From assembly GCA_965219635.1 (NCBI GenBank), contig OZ244783.1, positions 2,294,001 through 2,358,000 of the forward strand: DNA of 64,000 nucleotides, given 5' to 3'. The translations under genes and the position numbers were made by a program. The DNA comes from JAPOXR01 sp965219635 (GTDB taxonomy: Bacteria; Pseudomonadota; Alphaproteobacteria; Rhodobacterales; Rhodobacteraceae). The notes below the pieces were generated by a model. That model was not told the DNA's origin. It searched no databases and saw nothing but the letters and a program-made list of their open reading frames with translations. Of this stretch, positions 1-9,388 are shown piece after piece. Positions within the stretch are counted from its first letter, which is position 1. Every line of letters begins with the position of its first letter.

Positions 1-1621
1 TGTCCCCGTCGGATAGATCAAGTTCGACTGCTCCGGCCTCGGTTTTGTGCACGACCCCAAGAGACTTCAACACAACCGGGTAGCCGATCCTCTCAGCCAC
101 CCGAATTGCTTCCACTTCGCCTGTCACGATGGCTCCATCGGGAACGGATACTCCTGCTTTCCGCAAAGTGCCTTTTGTCTCGGCTTCATTGTGCACGATT
201 GAATGTACAGAGGTCGGAGTCCTGCTGATCATTGGTGGCTGGAACGGATGACGCCAGCATTCCCCGATATCGGCTGCAACCTCAGCTGCGATGATTGCTT
301 CTCTAATGCCTTGGAGGGGTACAATCTGGCTTTCGAATAGCTTTCCTGCCCAATGCTCTGGGAGCCCTTCAGGCATTGTGGAAACGACGGCTACCCTGCG
401 TCCTGCTTCGGCAGATGCTGCAATGATCGCCTCGACTGCTGGCCACCAACTCGTATCCGAACACCGGTCGGACCTTGGAAAATCCATGACAAGCAGCACG
501 AGATCATAGTCACCTTGCAGCATTGCCCGGTAAATTTGCAGAAGCCCCCTTTCGTCTCCCCAGTGCCAGGTATGGTAGTCCAGAGGGTTGACGATATGCA
601 CCAACGGCCCGAGCGCTTTCCTAAGCTCCACGGCATGGCGAGCTGCAGGATCATCAAATTGAAGATTCCGGCCGACGGCGGCGTCGGCAACCAAACCGGC
701 TTCACCTCCCGAGCACGAAAGCGAACCCATCCTGCGTCCTTCCAGCGGCCCTCCTTCATGAAGCAGCTTCAGGGCTTCCAGCAATTCGTGAACGCTTTCG
801 ACCCTTCCTATTCCCAGCCGTCTGAGCAGGGCGTCGGCGCCGCGGTCACTTCCCACGATTGACCCCGTATGCGAAACCGTAACCGCCTTGGTTTTCTCGC
901 TGCGGCCAGCCTTTATTGCCACCACCGGCTTGCGTAATTCCCGCGACTTTTCGGCGAGCATCACATAGTCGCCAATATCCCCAAATCCCTCGATGTGGAG
1001 CCCGATTGCCGTGACCCTGGGATCTTCAAGCAATTCGCACGCAATCTGGGCTTGCGAAAGCAATGCTTGGTTCCCGGCCGTTACGACATAACCAATCGGC
1101 AGGCCACGCTGTTGCATTGACAGGTTGATCGCAAGGTTGGAGCTCTGGGTGACGATGCCGACCCCTGAACTGCATCGTATTCCCCCATGCTGGTCCGGCC
1201 AGAGCAGTGTCCCATCAAGGTAGTTGACAAAACCGTAGCAGTTCGGCCCCAAAACCGGCATCCCGGAAGCGGCCTCAATCAGGCTGGACTGTAATCCCCT
1301 GCCCCGGCTGTCTTCCTGCTCCGCCTCCGCAAACCCGGATGCAAAACAAACCGCTCCCCCAGCGCCAACTCTTGCCAGTTCACTGAGCAGTCCGATTGTG
1401 CTTTCTCGGTTTACCCCAATGAACGCTGCATCCGGTGGGGCAGGCAAATCCTGAACACTCCTGAAGCAGGCAATCCCGTGCACTTCCCTGCTGGTTGGAT
1501 GAACAGGCCAGATCTCGCCGTCAAACCCGATCTTCAGGCACTGCTCGACCACATTGGCGGCCCAATTGCCACCGAAGATGGCAACGCTGCGCGGCCGAAA
1601 TAGGCGCTCAAGGCCCGGCAT
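1..1621 (-). CDS. Acyl-CoA synthetase (NDP-forming), 3' end off the window
   Basis: An open frame reads from an ATG at 1621 to the window edge (540 residues, C-terminus missing). It starts MPGLERLFRPRSVAIFGG, the CoA-binding Rossmann fold of the ADP-forming acetyl-CoA synthetase / succinyl-CoA synthetase alpha-like family. A flavodoxin-like CoA-ligase region with the phosphohistidine-type context VTVSHTGSIVGSDRG follows, and near the edge comes the start of an ATP-grasp domain (KAGVSVPDGAIV, then YPVVLKSLGVVHKTEAGAVEL). Family members interconvert acyl-CoA and acid plus CoA with ATP or GTP. The gene begins 8 nt after the acyl-CoA dehydrogenase stop, so the two are almost certainly co-transcribed and act on the same acyl group. 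The acyl substrate cannot be told from sequence. Confidence 0.9.
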   Translation of the reverse strand, partial: MPGLERLFRPRSVAIFGGNWAANVVEQCLKIGFDGEIWPVHPTSREVHGIACFRSVQDLPAPPDAAFIGVNRESTIGLLSELARVGAGGAVCFASGFAEAEQEDSRGRGLQSSLIEAASGMPVLGPNCYGFVNYLDGTLLWPDQHGGIRCSSGVGIVTQSSNLAINLSMQQRGLPIGYVVTAGNQALLSQAQIACELLEDPRVTAIGLHIEGFGDIGDYVMLAEKSRELRKPVVAIKAGRSEKTKAVTVSHTGSIVGSDRGADALLRRLGIGRVESVHELLEALKLLHEGGPLEGRRMGSLSCSGGEAGLVADAAVGRNLQFDDPAARHAVELRKALGPLVHIVNPLDYHTWHWGDERGLLQIYRAMLQGDYDLVLLVMDFPRSDRCSDTSWWPAVEAIIAASAEAGRRVAVVSTMPEGLPEHWAGKLFESQIVPLQGIREAIIAAEVAADIGECWRHPFQPPMISRTPTSVHSIVHNEAETKGTLRKAGVSVPDGAIVTGEVEAIRVAERIGYPVVLKSLGVVHKTEAGAVELDLSDGD

Positions 1622-1629
1622 TGAAACGA

Positions 1630-2790
1630 TCAACCGCCAAGCGGTCTGAGAAGGCTGCGACTGATTATATGGCGCTGGATCTCTGACGTTCCGTCCCAGA
1701 TCCGTTCAACCCGGGCATCGCGCCAGAACCTTGCAAATGGGAGATCGTCCATAAGGCCCATGCCTCCATGAATCTGGATGCACTCATCCGTGACCCGGGC
1801 CAGCATTTCACTCGCATAAAGCTTTGCGCTGGCGATTTCGCGGTCGGCAGGCAGTTCCTGATCAAGCCTCCAAGCTGCTGCAAGTGTCAGCCAATCGGCT
1901 GCATCAATCTCCGTGATCATGTCGGCCAGCTTGAAACTGACTCCCTGAAACTTCCCGATCGAACTGCCAAACTGCTTCCTGGCAACCACATGCGGCAATG
2001 TCAGCTCAAACGCCCGCCGTGCCCTTCCGACGCTCGTCGCCGCGACCGTGATACGGGTGGCATAGAGCCACTCTTCGGCCAATTGGAATCCGCGATGGAC
2101 CTCGCCAAGGATCTGACTTGATGGCAGCCGGCAATCCTCGAACCTGAGAATGCAATTCTGATAGCCCCTGTGGGAGACCGAATTGTATCCATTGGCAATC
2201 TCAAATCCCGGCGTGCCGCGATCGACAAGGAAACATGAGATCTTCTTCTTGGGTCCGCGGGGAGTATCTTCCTCTCCCGTTGCAACGAAGACAATCACAA
2301 AGTCGGCTATGTCAGCGTGCGAGATGAAGTGCTTGGTCCCATTGATGATCCAGTCATCTCCATCCGGCCGCGCCGTGCACTTCATCCCCCTGACATCAGA
2401 ACCGGCATCGGGTTCGGTCATCGCCAGCGCGTCGATTTTTTCGCCCCGCGCTGCCGGAAGCAGGTACCTGTCGCGCTGTTCGCCACTGCACCCCATGAGT
2501 ATTCCAGACGGGCGCCCAAAAAATACCGTCAGCCCTGCCGAAGCCCTTCCTAGTTCCCGTTCGACCAGCGCGAACTCGAGATGGGATAAACCGCCGCCGC
2601 CCACCTCTTCTGGAAGATTGCAGGCGTAGAACCCGATTTCCCGGCACTTCCTGGATATCTCGTTTCCCAAATCGCGCGGAACGGCGCCTGCCCTCTCGAC
2701 TTCCGTCTCATGAGGATAGATCTCCCGTTCAACGAACTCCCGAACTGTCGATACGATCAGTTCCTGTTCTTCTGTCAGAGCAAAATCCAC
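1630..2790 (-). CDS. Acyl-CoA dehydrogenase family protein
   Basis: FAD enzyme that would oxidise an acyl-CoA to the 2-enoyl-CoA. The N-terminal helical domain starts DFALTEEQELIVSTVREFVE. The middle beta domain has ALAMTEPDAGSDVRGM (FAD/substrate contact), and the C-terminal domain has QIHGGMGLMDDLPFARFWRDAR and RIWDGTSEIQRHIISR, the usual end of the family. An open frame continues upstream to a GTG at 2865. I prefer the GTG at 2790 because VDFALTEEQ aligns with the normal family N-terminus and a GGAG lies 10 nt upstream. It heads a two-gene unit with the acyl-CoA synthetase and is divergent from the Gfo/Idh/MocA gene. Confidence 0.92.
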   Translation of the reverse strand: MDFALTEEQELIVSTVREFVEREIYPHETEVERAGAVPRDLGNEISRKCREIGFYACNLPEEVGGGGLSHLEFALVERELGRASAGLTVFFGRPSGILMGCSGEQRDRYLLPAARGEKIDALAMTEPDAGSDVRGMKCTARPDGDDWIINGTKHFISHADIADFVIVFVATGEEDTPRGPKKKISCFLVDRGTPGFEIANGYNSVSHRGYQNCILRFEDCRLPSSQILGEVHRGFQLAEEWLYATRITVAATSVGRARRAFELTLPHVVARKQFGSSIGKFQGVSFKLADMITEIDAADWLTLAAAWRLDQELPADREIASAKLYASEMLARVTDECIQIHGGMGLMDDLPFARFWRDARVERIWDGTSEIQRHIISRSLLRPLGG

Positions 2791-2955
2791 CGCAGCAACA
2801 CTCCGAGTTTCCGCATGGAAGATGCAGCAAGGCACCTCGCCGGGCAGATTGTCAATACCGCTCACGCCAATGGCTCAGAACCGGAAGGGGTTGCATTCTT
2901 TCTCCTCCGGTAGTTCCGTAGCCGGTCAGGCGCATTGGACGAAGGGAAATCCAGA

Positions 2956-4125
2956 ATGGATGGATACAAACGCCCGATCAACTACGGGATGGTTGGAGGC
3001 GGCAGGGGCGGATTTATCGGTCATGTCCACCGGATGGCGGCAGGGCTGGACGGGCATTTCAGGCTGGTTGCAGGGGCGCTCTCTTCTGACCCTGAGCGGG
3101 CGCATGCCTCTGCGGCGGACCTCGGTATCGCCCCGGATCGGAGCTATGCTGACTTCAACGAAATGGCTCTGCGGGAATCACGGCGTGAAGACGGTATCGA
3201 GGCGGTGGTCATCGTGACTCCCAACCACGTTCACGCAGCACCCATCAAGGCCTTCATCGAGGCCGGTATCCACGTCATATGCGACAAGCCCCTTTGTACC
3301 AGTTTGAGCGAAGCCGAGGAACTTCATCGCACGGTAACTGAGTCGGCAAGGGTCTTTGTCCTGACCCACAATTACACCGGTTACCCGTTGGTCAGGCAGG
3401 CGCGGCAGATGATCAAGGAGGGCAGGATCGGCAAGCTGCGCCTCGTGCATGTCGAGTATCCGCAGGGCTGGCTTGCAACGCGCCTCGAAGACACCGGCGA
3501 GAAAAAGGCTTCCTGGCGGACGGACCCCGATCAGTCTGGGCCGGGAGGATGTGTTGCAGATATTGGCACGCATGCTTTCCACATGGCGAGGTTCGTTTCG
3601 CAACTGAAAGTGGATTCCATATCAGCGCAACTATCCTCCTTCATTGACGGACGGCGCGTCGACGATGATGTGCAGGTGAATATGAGGTTCGAGGGCGGCG
3701 CAAGCGGATGGCTTTGGGCCTCGCAGGTTGCGGTCGGCTATGAAAACGGTCTGCGATTCCGAATGTTTGGCGAGACCGGAACACTGGAGTGGGTCCAGGC
3801 AGAGCCCAACCACCTCTGGTATTCAAGCATCGACAATCCAAAACAACTGTTGACGCGTGCGGGATTGGGCAGCACGAGCGACTCGCTTGGCGTTACCAGA
3901 GTGGCCGCCGGGCACCCGGAGGGCTACGTGGAAGCGTTCAGCACCATCTATTCTGAAGCTGCTTCAGCTTTGCGAGAATGGCAGTCCGGCCGCAAACCGG
4001 GACCGAAACTGCTTCACCCGGGGATTGATGACGGGCTTGAAGGTATGCGCTTCATCGACGCCTGCATAAGGAGTTCCGCCAATGGGGGCGAGTGGACAAG
4101 CCTGGAACCAGCCAGTGATGCATAG
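2956..4125 (+). CDS. Gfo/Idh/MocA family NAD(P)-dependent oxidoreductase
   Basis: The N-terminal Rossmann fold contains YGMVGGGRGGFIGHVHRMA. The family lysine motif is present as VICDKPLCTSLSEAEEL, and a C-terminal alpha/beta domain carries GGCVADIGTHAFHMARF, where the active-site Asp/His usually lie. About 389 residues. Members oxidise or reduce sugars, inositols or related polyols. A TTG at 2935 is in frame, but the ATG at 2956 follows an AGGGA at 8 nt and is preferred. It is divergent from the acyl-CoA dehydrogenase and convergent with the HTH regulator, so it looks like a single-gene transcript. The substrate is unknown. Confidence 0.9.
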   Translation: MDGYKRPINYGMVGGGRGGFIGHVHRMAAGLDGHFRLVAGALSSDPERAHASAADLGIAPDRSYADFNEMALRESRREDGIEAVVIVTPNHVHAAPIKAFIEAGIHVICDKPLCTSLSEAEELHRTVTESARVFVLTHNYTGYPLVRQARQMIKEGRIGKLRLVHVEYPQGWLATRLEDTGEKKASWRTDPDQSGPGGCVADIGTHAFHMARFVSQLKVDSISAQLSSFIDGRRVDDDVQVNMRFEGGASGWLWASQVAVGYENGLRFRMFGETGTLEWVQAEPNHLWYSSIDNPKQLLTRAGLGSTSDSLGVTRVAAGHPEGYVEAFSTIYSEAASALREWQSGRKPGPKLLHPGIDDGLEGMRFIDACIRSSANGGEWTSLEPASDA

Positions 4126-4224
4126 CGCGCGAGGCGCTGTATCCTAGGAATTCAGCGAAGAACGGTGCTTGGTATCCAATGGCCCAATTCACACGAGTGG
4201 ATTTCGCAACAGGGGGATGAAGCG

Positions 4225-4863
4225 CTAACCCGTCCGCTTGGGAGCCCGGTAGGGATGGGCAACACGGGCCTTTGCCGGAAAGTCAGGCCGTTCCTGCTCG
4301 GCCCCCAGGAGAAGTATCGGTGACGGCGGCCGACGCATTTCCCAGGCATCGTCGGAGAGGGGGATGTTCTGCCGTTCCTGAAGCGGTCCAGCCTCATGCC
4401 TCCTGATGGCGTCAATCCACCGGCCGCCCTTCAACAGGTCGAAGGTGGACGCCCCCATGTTTTCATCCACTGTCAACAGCAGTGCACGCGTGAGTTTCTG
4501 TTCGCCCCGATCGATATGCCGGATCGCTGCCAATACTCCTCTGATGGCTTTGCTTTGTGTTGCTGAGACTGTCTTTCCACTTGCCCATTGATGTATGGTT
4601 CGGGGCGGCACCTCAAACAAATCGGCCTGTTCCTCCCAAAGCAGACCTGACCGGCGTCGGATTTCCAGAATTGCGACAGCGGTGGATTCCACATCTGCAG
4701 TCCCCTCCCGCCCGATCAAGCCATAGCCAGCTTGTATGGACGTAGGTGCAATTTCCATCCGCGTAGCCCTTGATGCCTGAACTTGTTTTCCGGCTACCGC
4801 CAGCTTCGGCAGCACGGTTGCGACCTCCCATGCCACTGAGGGAGGCATCTCTGGCAGCATCAT
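4225..4863 (-). CDS. XRE-like helix-turn-helix regulator
   Basis: A 212-residue protein. Residues about 66-112 form a helix-turn-helix (LLWEEQADLFEVPPRTIHQW followed by ASGK) like those of antitoxin-type XRE regulators. The segment after it (AIRGVLAAIRHIDRGEQ) is helical, and there is a short region ASTFDLLKGGRWIDAIRRHE. The N-terminal 60 residues and the Pro/Arg-rich tail match nothing I know. It is divergent from the MttB-family gene with about 120 bp between, so control of that cluster is possible. A partner toxin is not seen next to it. Start may be ATG 4863 or 4860. Confidence 0.6.
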   Translation of the reverse strand: MMLPEMPPSVAWEVATVLPKLAVAGKQVQASRATRMEIAPTSIQAGYGLIGREGTADVESTAVAILEIRRRSGLLWEEQADLFEVPPRTIHQWASGKTVSATQSKAIRGVLAAIRHIDRGEQKLTRALLLTVDENMGASTFDLLKGGRWIDAIRRHEAGPLQERQNIPLSDDAWEMRRPPSPILLLGAEQERPDFPAKARVAHPYRAPKRTG

Positions 4864-4938
4864 ATTTCAAGATGTGCGTGAAGCAACGACACCTGCCGCA
4901 GACGCCGAAACATTTTTGTGGACAGAAAGGGCAGGTTT

Positions 4939-4963
4939 GGTGTCAAGTCTGACAGACGACACC
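4939..4963. promoter_or_regulatory. Inverted repeat between the HTH regulator and MttB genes
   Basis: Arms GGTGTC (4939-4944) and GACACC (4958-4963) enclose a second, nested pair TGTCA/TGACA (4941-4945 and 4950-4954). The repeat sits 20 bp ahead of the MttB-family start in the divergent intergenic region. A regulator site is inferred from position and symmetry only. Confidence 0.35.
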
Positions 4964-4982
4964 CATCATACGAGGCGGACTG

Positions 4983-6575
4983 ATGGAACAACCCGGCTCC
5001 AACCTTCACGCCACCGCCAACCCGGCCCGCCGCAGGGGCGCCGGGCGCCAGGCCAGAATTGCCGAGAGATCGAGTTCGCTCGCCGATGAACTGAAACCCG
5101 TCAAGCCAGGGATGCCAGGTGGAAAGTACAGGGTACTTTCAGACGATCAGGTTCAGAAGATCGAAGAAGCCGTGTTCGAAGTGCTCGGTGCAGTCGGTCT
5201 TGCAAACCCGACACCGTCGGTTGTGGAACACTGCACGCGAGTTGGAGCTATACTGGGAGACAACGGCCGCCTTCGTTTCCCGGAGGCAGTCGTAAGGGAC
5301 GCGTTGCAGAAAGCCGCCCGCAAAGTAACCCTCTATGCGCGCGATCCCAAGCACGACCTGGTGCTGGAAGGCACGCGCGTGCATTTTGGCACCGGGGGCG
5401 CTGCAGTTCATATTGTCAATGCCAGGACCGGCGAATACCGAGACTCGCTCCTGCAAGACATTTACGACATGGGCAGGGTCGTCGATTGTTGCGAGCATAT
5501 CCACTTCTATTTCCGCACCGTTGTCGCCCGGGACCTCCCCGACATGTTCGAACTGGATGTCAATACGCACTATGCGATCCTGCAGGGCACAACCAAACAT
5601 GTCGGTGGCTCCTTCTCGGTGCCGGAGTCGGTGAACGCGGTTCTGGACATGGCGCATGAGATCGCAGGCGGTGAGGATGCCTGGCGCGAGCGACCCTTCA
5701 TGTCGACCAATTCCTGTTTCGTTGTACCTCCGCTCACCTTTGCCGAAGATGCCTGCAACTGCCTGGAAATTGCCGTCAAAGGAGGAATGCCTGTCAATCT
5801 GCTGTCGGCCGGCCAAGCTGGGGCAACCGGTCCGGCGGCGCTCGCAGGCACGATCGTTCAGGAAATGGCGGAATGCCTTGCTGCCTTGGTGTATGTGAAT
5901 GCAATCAAGCCGGGAGCTCCGGCGATACTCGGCATGTGGCCATTCGTGTCGGATTTGCGGACTGGGGCCATGTCCGGCGGTTCCGGCGAACAGGCCATCC
6001 TGATGTCAGCCTCGGCGCAGGTCGCCCATTCTTTCGGCATACCGGTTAGTGTTGCCGGCGCCATGACTGACTCAAAGATGCCTGACATCCAGTCGGGTTT
6101 CGAAAAGGGATGCAACCAGACACTCATCGGCAATTCCGGGGCGAACATGATCTACGAGGCGGCAGGGATGCACGCCTCGCTTCTTGGCGCCTGCTATGAG
6201 TCTCTGGTCCTCGACAATGACTCCCTCGGCGCTGCCATAAGGACGATCCGCGGAATAGAGGTCGACGAAGCTACACTCTCGGTCGATGTAATCTCCGATG
6301 TTACCTTGAATGGACCGAACCATTTCCTGGGCGCCGGTCAGACCCTCAAGCTGATGCAGACGGAGTACATCTATCCAGAAGTCTGCGACCGTTTGAGTCC
6401 CAAGGAGTGGGTTGAGCAGGACCAGAAACTTGCATTGGACCGTGCAGAAGAGCGGGTCAGGGACATTCTGGCCAATCACTTTCCAAATCCGATCCCGGAA
6501 CAGGCGGATCGGATCATAAGAGAGAAACTGCCGATCAAGCTGGACAAATCCCGGATGCGGCGAGGCCGGAGTTAG
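4983..6575 (+). CDS. Trimethylamine methyltransferase (MttB) family protein
   Basis: A 530-residue protein of the MttB superfamily (TIM-barrel corrinoid-dependent methyltransferases). Recognisable stretches are YRVLSDDQVQKIEEAVFEVL near the start, VHFGTGGAAVHIVN, and the Gly-rich GAMSGGSGEQAILMSASAQV, with a C-terminal KLMQTEYIYPEVCDR. The frame is uninterrupted by TAG, so it is the non-pyrrolysine branch. Characterised members of that branch (MtgB and relatives) demethylate glycine betaine and other quaternary amines onto a corrinoid protein. No MtbC/MtgC-like corrinoid protein is in the window, so the methyl acceptor is unknown. It leads the cluster that runs to the Rieske oxygenase at 19730. 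Confidence 0.9.
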   Translation: MEQPGSNLHATANPARRRGAGRQARIAERSSSLADELKPVKPGMPGGKYRVLSDDQVQKIEEAVFEVLGAVGLANPTPSVVEHCTRVGAILGDNGRLRFPEAVVRDALQKAARKVTLYARDPKHDLVLEGTRVHFGTGGAAVHIVNARTGEYRDSLLQDIYDMGRVVDCCEHIHFYFRTVVARDLPDMFELDVNTHYAILQGTTKHVGGSFSVPESVNAVLDMAHEIAGGEDAWRERPFMSTNSCFVVPPLTFAEDACNCLEIAVKGGMPVNLLSAGQAGATGPAALAGTIVQEMAECLAALVYVNAIKPGAPAILGMWPFVSDLRTGAMSGGSGEQAILMSASAQVAHSFGIPVSVAGAMTDSKMPDIQSGFEKGCNQTLIGNSGANMIYEAAGMHASLLGACYESLVLDNDSLGAAIRTIRGIEVDEATLSVDVISDVTLNGPNHFLGAGQTLKLMQTEYIYPEVCDRLSPKEWVEQDQKLALDRAEERVRDILANHFPNPIPEQADRIIREKLPIKLDKSRMRRGRS

Positions 6576-7023
6576 CCCGCTCCTTCCCTGCCGCTCTCCA
6601 TGCCGGGTTTCATCGGCACATCCCTGCCGCATTGGATTGCCTGAAATCCGCTCTTCGCTGAAGTCGCAGATCAGGTCACCGTTTGCACGCAGGTCCGGAC
6701 ACTTGAATTGTGGCTTCTTGCCTCCGCATTGGCATCGGCCACATCCTGGGTCGCGGCGTAGCCAGGCCGAATTGTGCTTCAAGCCACCGGCACCGGCAAG
6801 CACAAGCTGGACTTCGTTGTCCCTTGCACGCCGCCTCCCTTACATCGGACAGCGCTATGCCCTGTCAGCCAGCATGCGCTTGACCGACTTAACGTCAGCA
6901 AAGAAATGCCATGCTCCACCACAGCCGCAAGGCAGATAATCATTGCGCCTTTGGCAACTGGCATGATAACGAATCGTCCGGCTTGCATTCGTATGCAACG
7001 TTTGTCTCATCCCGGGAGGTAAG
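6576..7023. other. Gene-free leader between the MttB gene and the ABC operon
   Basis: About 450 bp without a convincing gene: the open frames here have no protein-like composition. It probably holds the promoter of the ABC operon. The only clear element is the palindrome at 6983-6998 and, after it, a strong ribosome binding site (GGGAGG) 6 nt before the ATG at 7024. Confidence 0.5.
6983..6998. promoter_or_regulatory. Candidate LacI-family operator
   Basis: TTGCATTCGTATGCAA: perfect 6-bp arms TTGCAT/ATGCAA around a 4-bp centre with the CG at the symmetry point that LacI-family operators typically have. It lies 25 bp upstream of the first ABC gene. The LacI-type regulator encoded at 14378 in the same cluster is the obvious candidate ligand (inference). 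Confidence 0.55.
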
Positions 7024-8076
7024 ATGGCTGAAATTCAGCTGAGGAACGTGACAAAGCGGTGGGGGAGCTTCGTCGGCGTTCATGGTTTCGATCTGACGAT
7101 TTCAGACAAGGAATTCCTGGTACTGCTTGGCCCGTCGGGCTGCGGCAAGACAACGACGATGCGCATGGTCGCCGGACTCGAGGACGTTACCGAAGGCGAA
7201 ATTGCCATTGATGGCAAGGTGGTCAACGACCTTGATCCCAAGGACAGGGATGTAGCGATGGTCTTCCAGTCCTACGGCCTCTATCCCAACATGAACGTCT
7301 ACGAGAACATCCGGTTCCCGCTCAAGGTTCGCAAGGTTGACCCATCAACACATGATGCAAGGGTCATGCGCGCCGCCGAGATGGTCGAACTCACGGAGTT
7401 CATGCACCGCAAGCCGGCCGAACTGTCAGGAGGACAGCGGCAGCGGGTTGCGCTCGCGAGGGCCATCGTCCGGGAACCCAATGTCTTTCTGATGGACGAG
7501 CCACTCTCCAATCTCGATGCAAAGTTGCGGGTGTCGACCCGGGCACAGATCAAGAACCTGAGCCATGAGCTGCAAGTTACGACGATCTATGTCACGCACG
7601 ACCAGGTCGAGGCCATGACACTCGCGGACCGGGTGGTGGTGATGAACAAGGGTGTGGTGCAGCAAGTGGGCTCTCCAGCCGAAATCTATGACAGGCCGCG
7701 CAACACATTTGTCGCCGGATTCATCGGCTCACCAGCGATGAACCTGATGGACGGCGACATAGCCAACGGGACGTTCAATTCGGACGGCGTCAGGATTGAG
7801 GGGCTCTCAGCCAGCGATGGGCCTGCCTGTGTAGGATTCCGGGCCGAGGACGCCCAGATTGTTCCCGAAGGCGGCGAACTCACGGCCCCGGTCTACACGA
7901 TGGAGCTTCTGGGCGACGCCACGATGCTGACAATGCGAGCAGGTGGAACGCTTGTCTCGGTCAAGGCAGCAAAAGACTATCGCGCCGAGATTGGCGAAAC
8001 CGTCTCCGTTTCCGTACCCGCTGGTATTTGCCATCTGTTCGACAGGCAGACTGGCGTCGCTGTCGGAACTGCATGA
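7024..8076 (+). CDS. ABC transporter ATP-binding protein (MalK/UgpC type)
   Basis: A 350-residue ATPase that would energise the importer formed with the next three genes. Walker A GPSGCGKT is at 36-43, the Q-loop is MVFQSYGLYP, the signature LSGGQ is at 134-138 and Walker B VFLMDEP at 154-160. The H-loop VTHDQVEAMTLADR follows. The C-terminal third is the OB-fold (TOBE) regulatory domain of carbohydrate-type ATPases, containing VGFRAEDAQIV. It is first in the operon, 60 bp before the binding protein. The family imports sugars, glycerol-phosphate and some other polar solutes, so the type of ATPase does not fix the substrate. Confidence 0.95.
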   Translation: MAEIQLRNVTKRWGSFVGVHGFDLTISDKEFLVLLGPSGCGKTTTMRMVAGLEDVTEGEIAIDGKVVNDLDPKDRDVAMVFQSYGLYPNMNVYENIRFPLKVRKVDPSTHDARVMRAAEMVELTEFMHRKPAELSGGQRQRVALARAIVREPNVFLMDEPLSNLDAKLRVSTRAQIKNLSHELQVTTIYVTHDQVEAMTLADRVVVMNKGVVQQVGSPAEIYDRPRNTFVAGFIGSPAMNLMDGDIANGTFNSDGVRIEGLSASDGPACVGFRAEDAQIVPEGGELTAPVYTMELLGDATMLTMRAGGTLVSVKAAKDYRAEIGETVSVSVPAGICHLFDRQTGVAVGTA

Positions 8077-8136
8077 CGGCCTGCATTTGTTAAGCAGCTT
8101 CAACCCGTAATCAACCAACCTGTGGAGACCTATATC

Positions 8137-9342
8137 ATGAAACTAGCCAGTTTGTTTGTCGCCGGTACGATCGCAATCGGGAGCAGCGCCGCCTGGGCGG
8201 GCTGCGCCTTTGAAAACACGGTGCCCGTCAAATCGCTGACCGCCGGCTTTGAGGCATGGAAGGCGGCAACTTCGGCAATGGCGGAGTGCGGCAATTTCGA
8301 AGCCGAGCTCGACCAGGAATTCCGGACCAAGCAACCAGCTGCGTTCGCTGCCCAGCCGTCGCTCTACCATATTGGCGGCGTCTCGAACGGGACCTTTGAT
8401 CCGCTCTATAACGAAGGCACCATCCGACCACTGGACGACCTGATCGCAAAATACGGCCAGCACCTATCGCCCAATCAACTGATCAAGATCGGCGGCCAGA
8501 CCTGGGCTGTCGCCATGATGGTCAACGCCCAGCACCTCATGTACCGGAAGGACATCCTTGCGGATCTGGGTCTTGAACCGCCCACCAACTACGATGAAGT
8601 TCTGGAGGTGGCGGCGGCCATCCAGGAGGCCGGCGTGGTCGATTACCCGCTTGGCGGAACCTACATGACCGGATGGAATCTCGGTAACGAGTTCATCAAT
8701 AACTATCTTGGTTTCGGCGGCAGTTTCTTTGGCGACGACAACATGCCGTCAATCAACAACGAGCAAGGCATGGCAACGCTCGAGTTGATGGCCGCACTTA
8801 CCGAATACATGGATCCGGAATTCCTTCAGTCGGACTCGACCTACGTTCACCAGCAATTCCAGCAGGGCAAGATCGCGCTCGCCAACCTGTGGGCATCCCG
8901 CGCCGGCAATGTCGTTGATCCGAACGAAAGCCAGGTTGTCGGGCTGATGGAAATGGCATCGGCGCCGGTTGGCCCGGCCCGGCCGCACGCAGCGCTCTGG
9001 TGGGATGGCATCGTCATCGCTGCCAATATCACCGACGAAGAAGCTGACGCGGCGTTCCGGGTTGCCATGGAAGGGATTGATACGGAAATGGTCCAGGCGA
9101 ACAACGATGCGGCAATCTGGCTGATCGATGGCTATCAGCCGGGTCCGCTGGCGGCAGGCGCGTCAGCGACCGCGGCCAACGGTGCAGTTCCCTACCCTGC
9201 CAGCCCTGCGCTCGGTTTGATGCATAACGCCCTCGGAACCGGACTGGCTGACTTCCTGACCGGCGCCAAGGATGCGGCTACCACTCTGGCAGATATCGAA
9301 GCCGCATACATCACCGCCGCCGAAGAGGCAGGCCTCATCTGA
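8137..9342 (+). CDS. ABC transporter substrate-binding protein (family 1)
   Basis: Periplasmic solute-binding protein of the MalE-like family 1, about 401 residues. The signal peptide is MKLASLFVAGTIAIGSSAAWA, with cleavage expected after AWA. An in-frame GTG at 8122 exists, but the ATG at 8137 puts the signal peptide at the N-terminus and has GGAG 9 nt upstream. The body contains the hinge-type segment LGLEPPTNYDEVLEVAAAIQ common to sugar binders. It is followed by a strong hairpin (9389-9416) and then the permease genes. Confidence 0.93.
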   Translation: MKLASLFVAGTIAIGSSAAWAGCAFENTVPVKSLTAGFEAWKAATSAMAECGNFEAELDQEFRTKQPAAFAAQPSLYHIGGVSNGTFDPLYNEGTIRPLDDLIAKYGQHLSPNQLIKIGGQTWAVAMMVNAQHLMYRKDILADLGLEPPTNYDEVLEVAAAIQEAGVVDYPLGGTYMTGWNLGNEFINNYLGFGGSFFGDDNMPSINNEQGMATLELMAALTEYMDPEFLQSDSTYVHQQFQQGKIALANLWASRAGNVVDPNESQVVGLMEMASAPVGPARPHAALWWDGIVIAANITDEEADAAFRVAMEGIDTEMVQANNDAAIWLIDGYQPGPLAAGASATAANGAVPYPASPALGLMHNALGTGLADFLTGAKDAATTLADIEAAYITAAEEAGLI

Positions 9343-9388
9343 CGACCCGCTTTGGCGCCAGGCCTGAAGGGTTGGCGCCGAGTGTTCC

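Noticed and set aside
4983..6575. Pyrrolysine (in-frame TAG) in the MttB-family gene
   Set aside because: The reading frame is continuous over 530 codons without an internal amber codon, so it belongs to the non-pyrrolysine branch.
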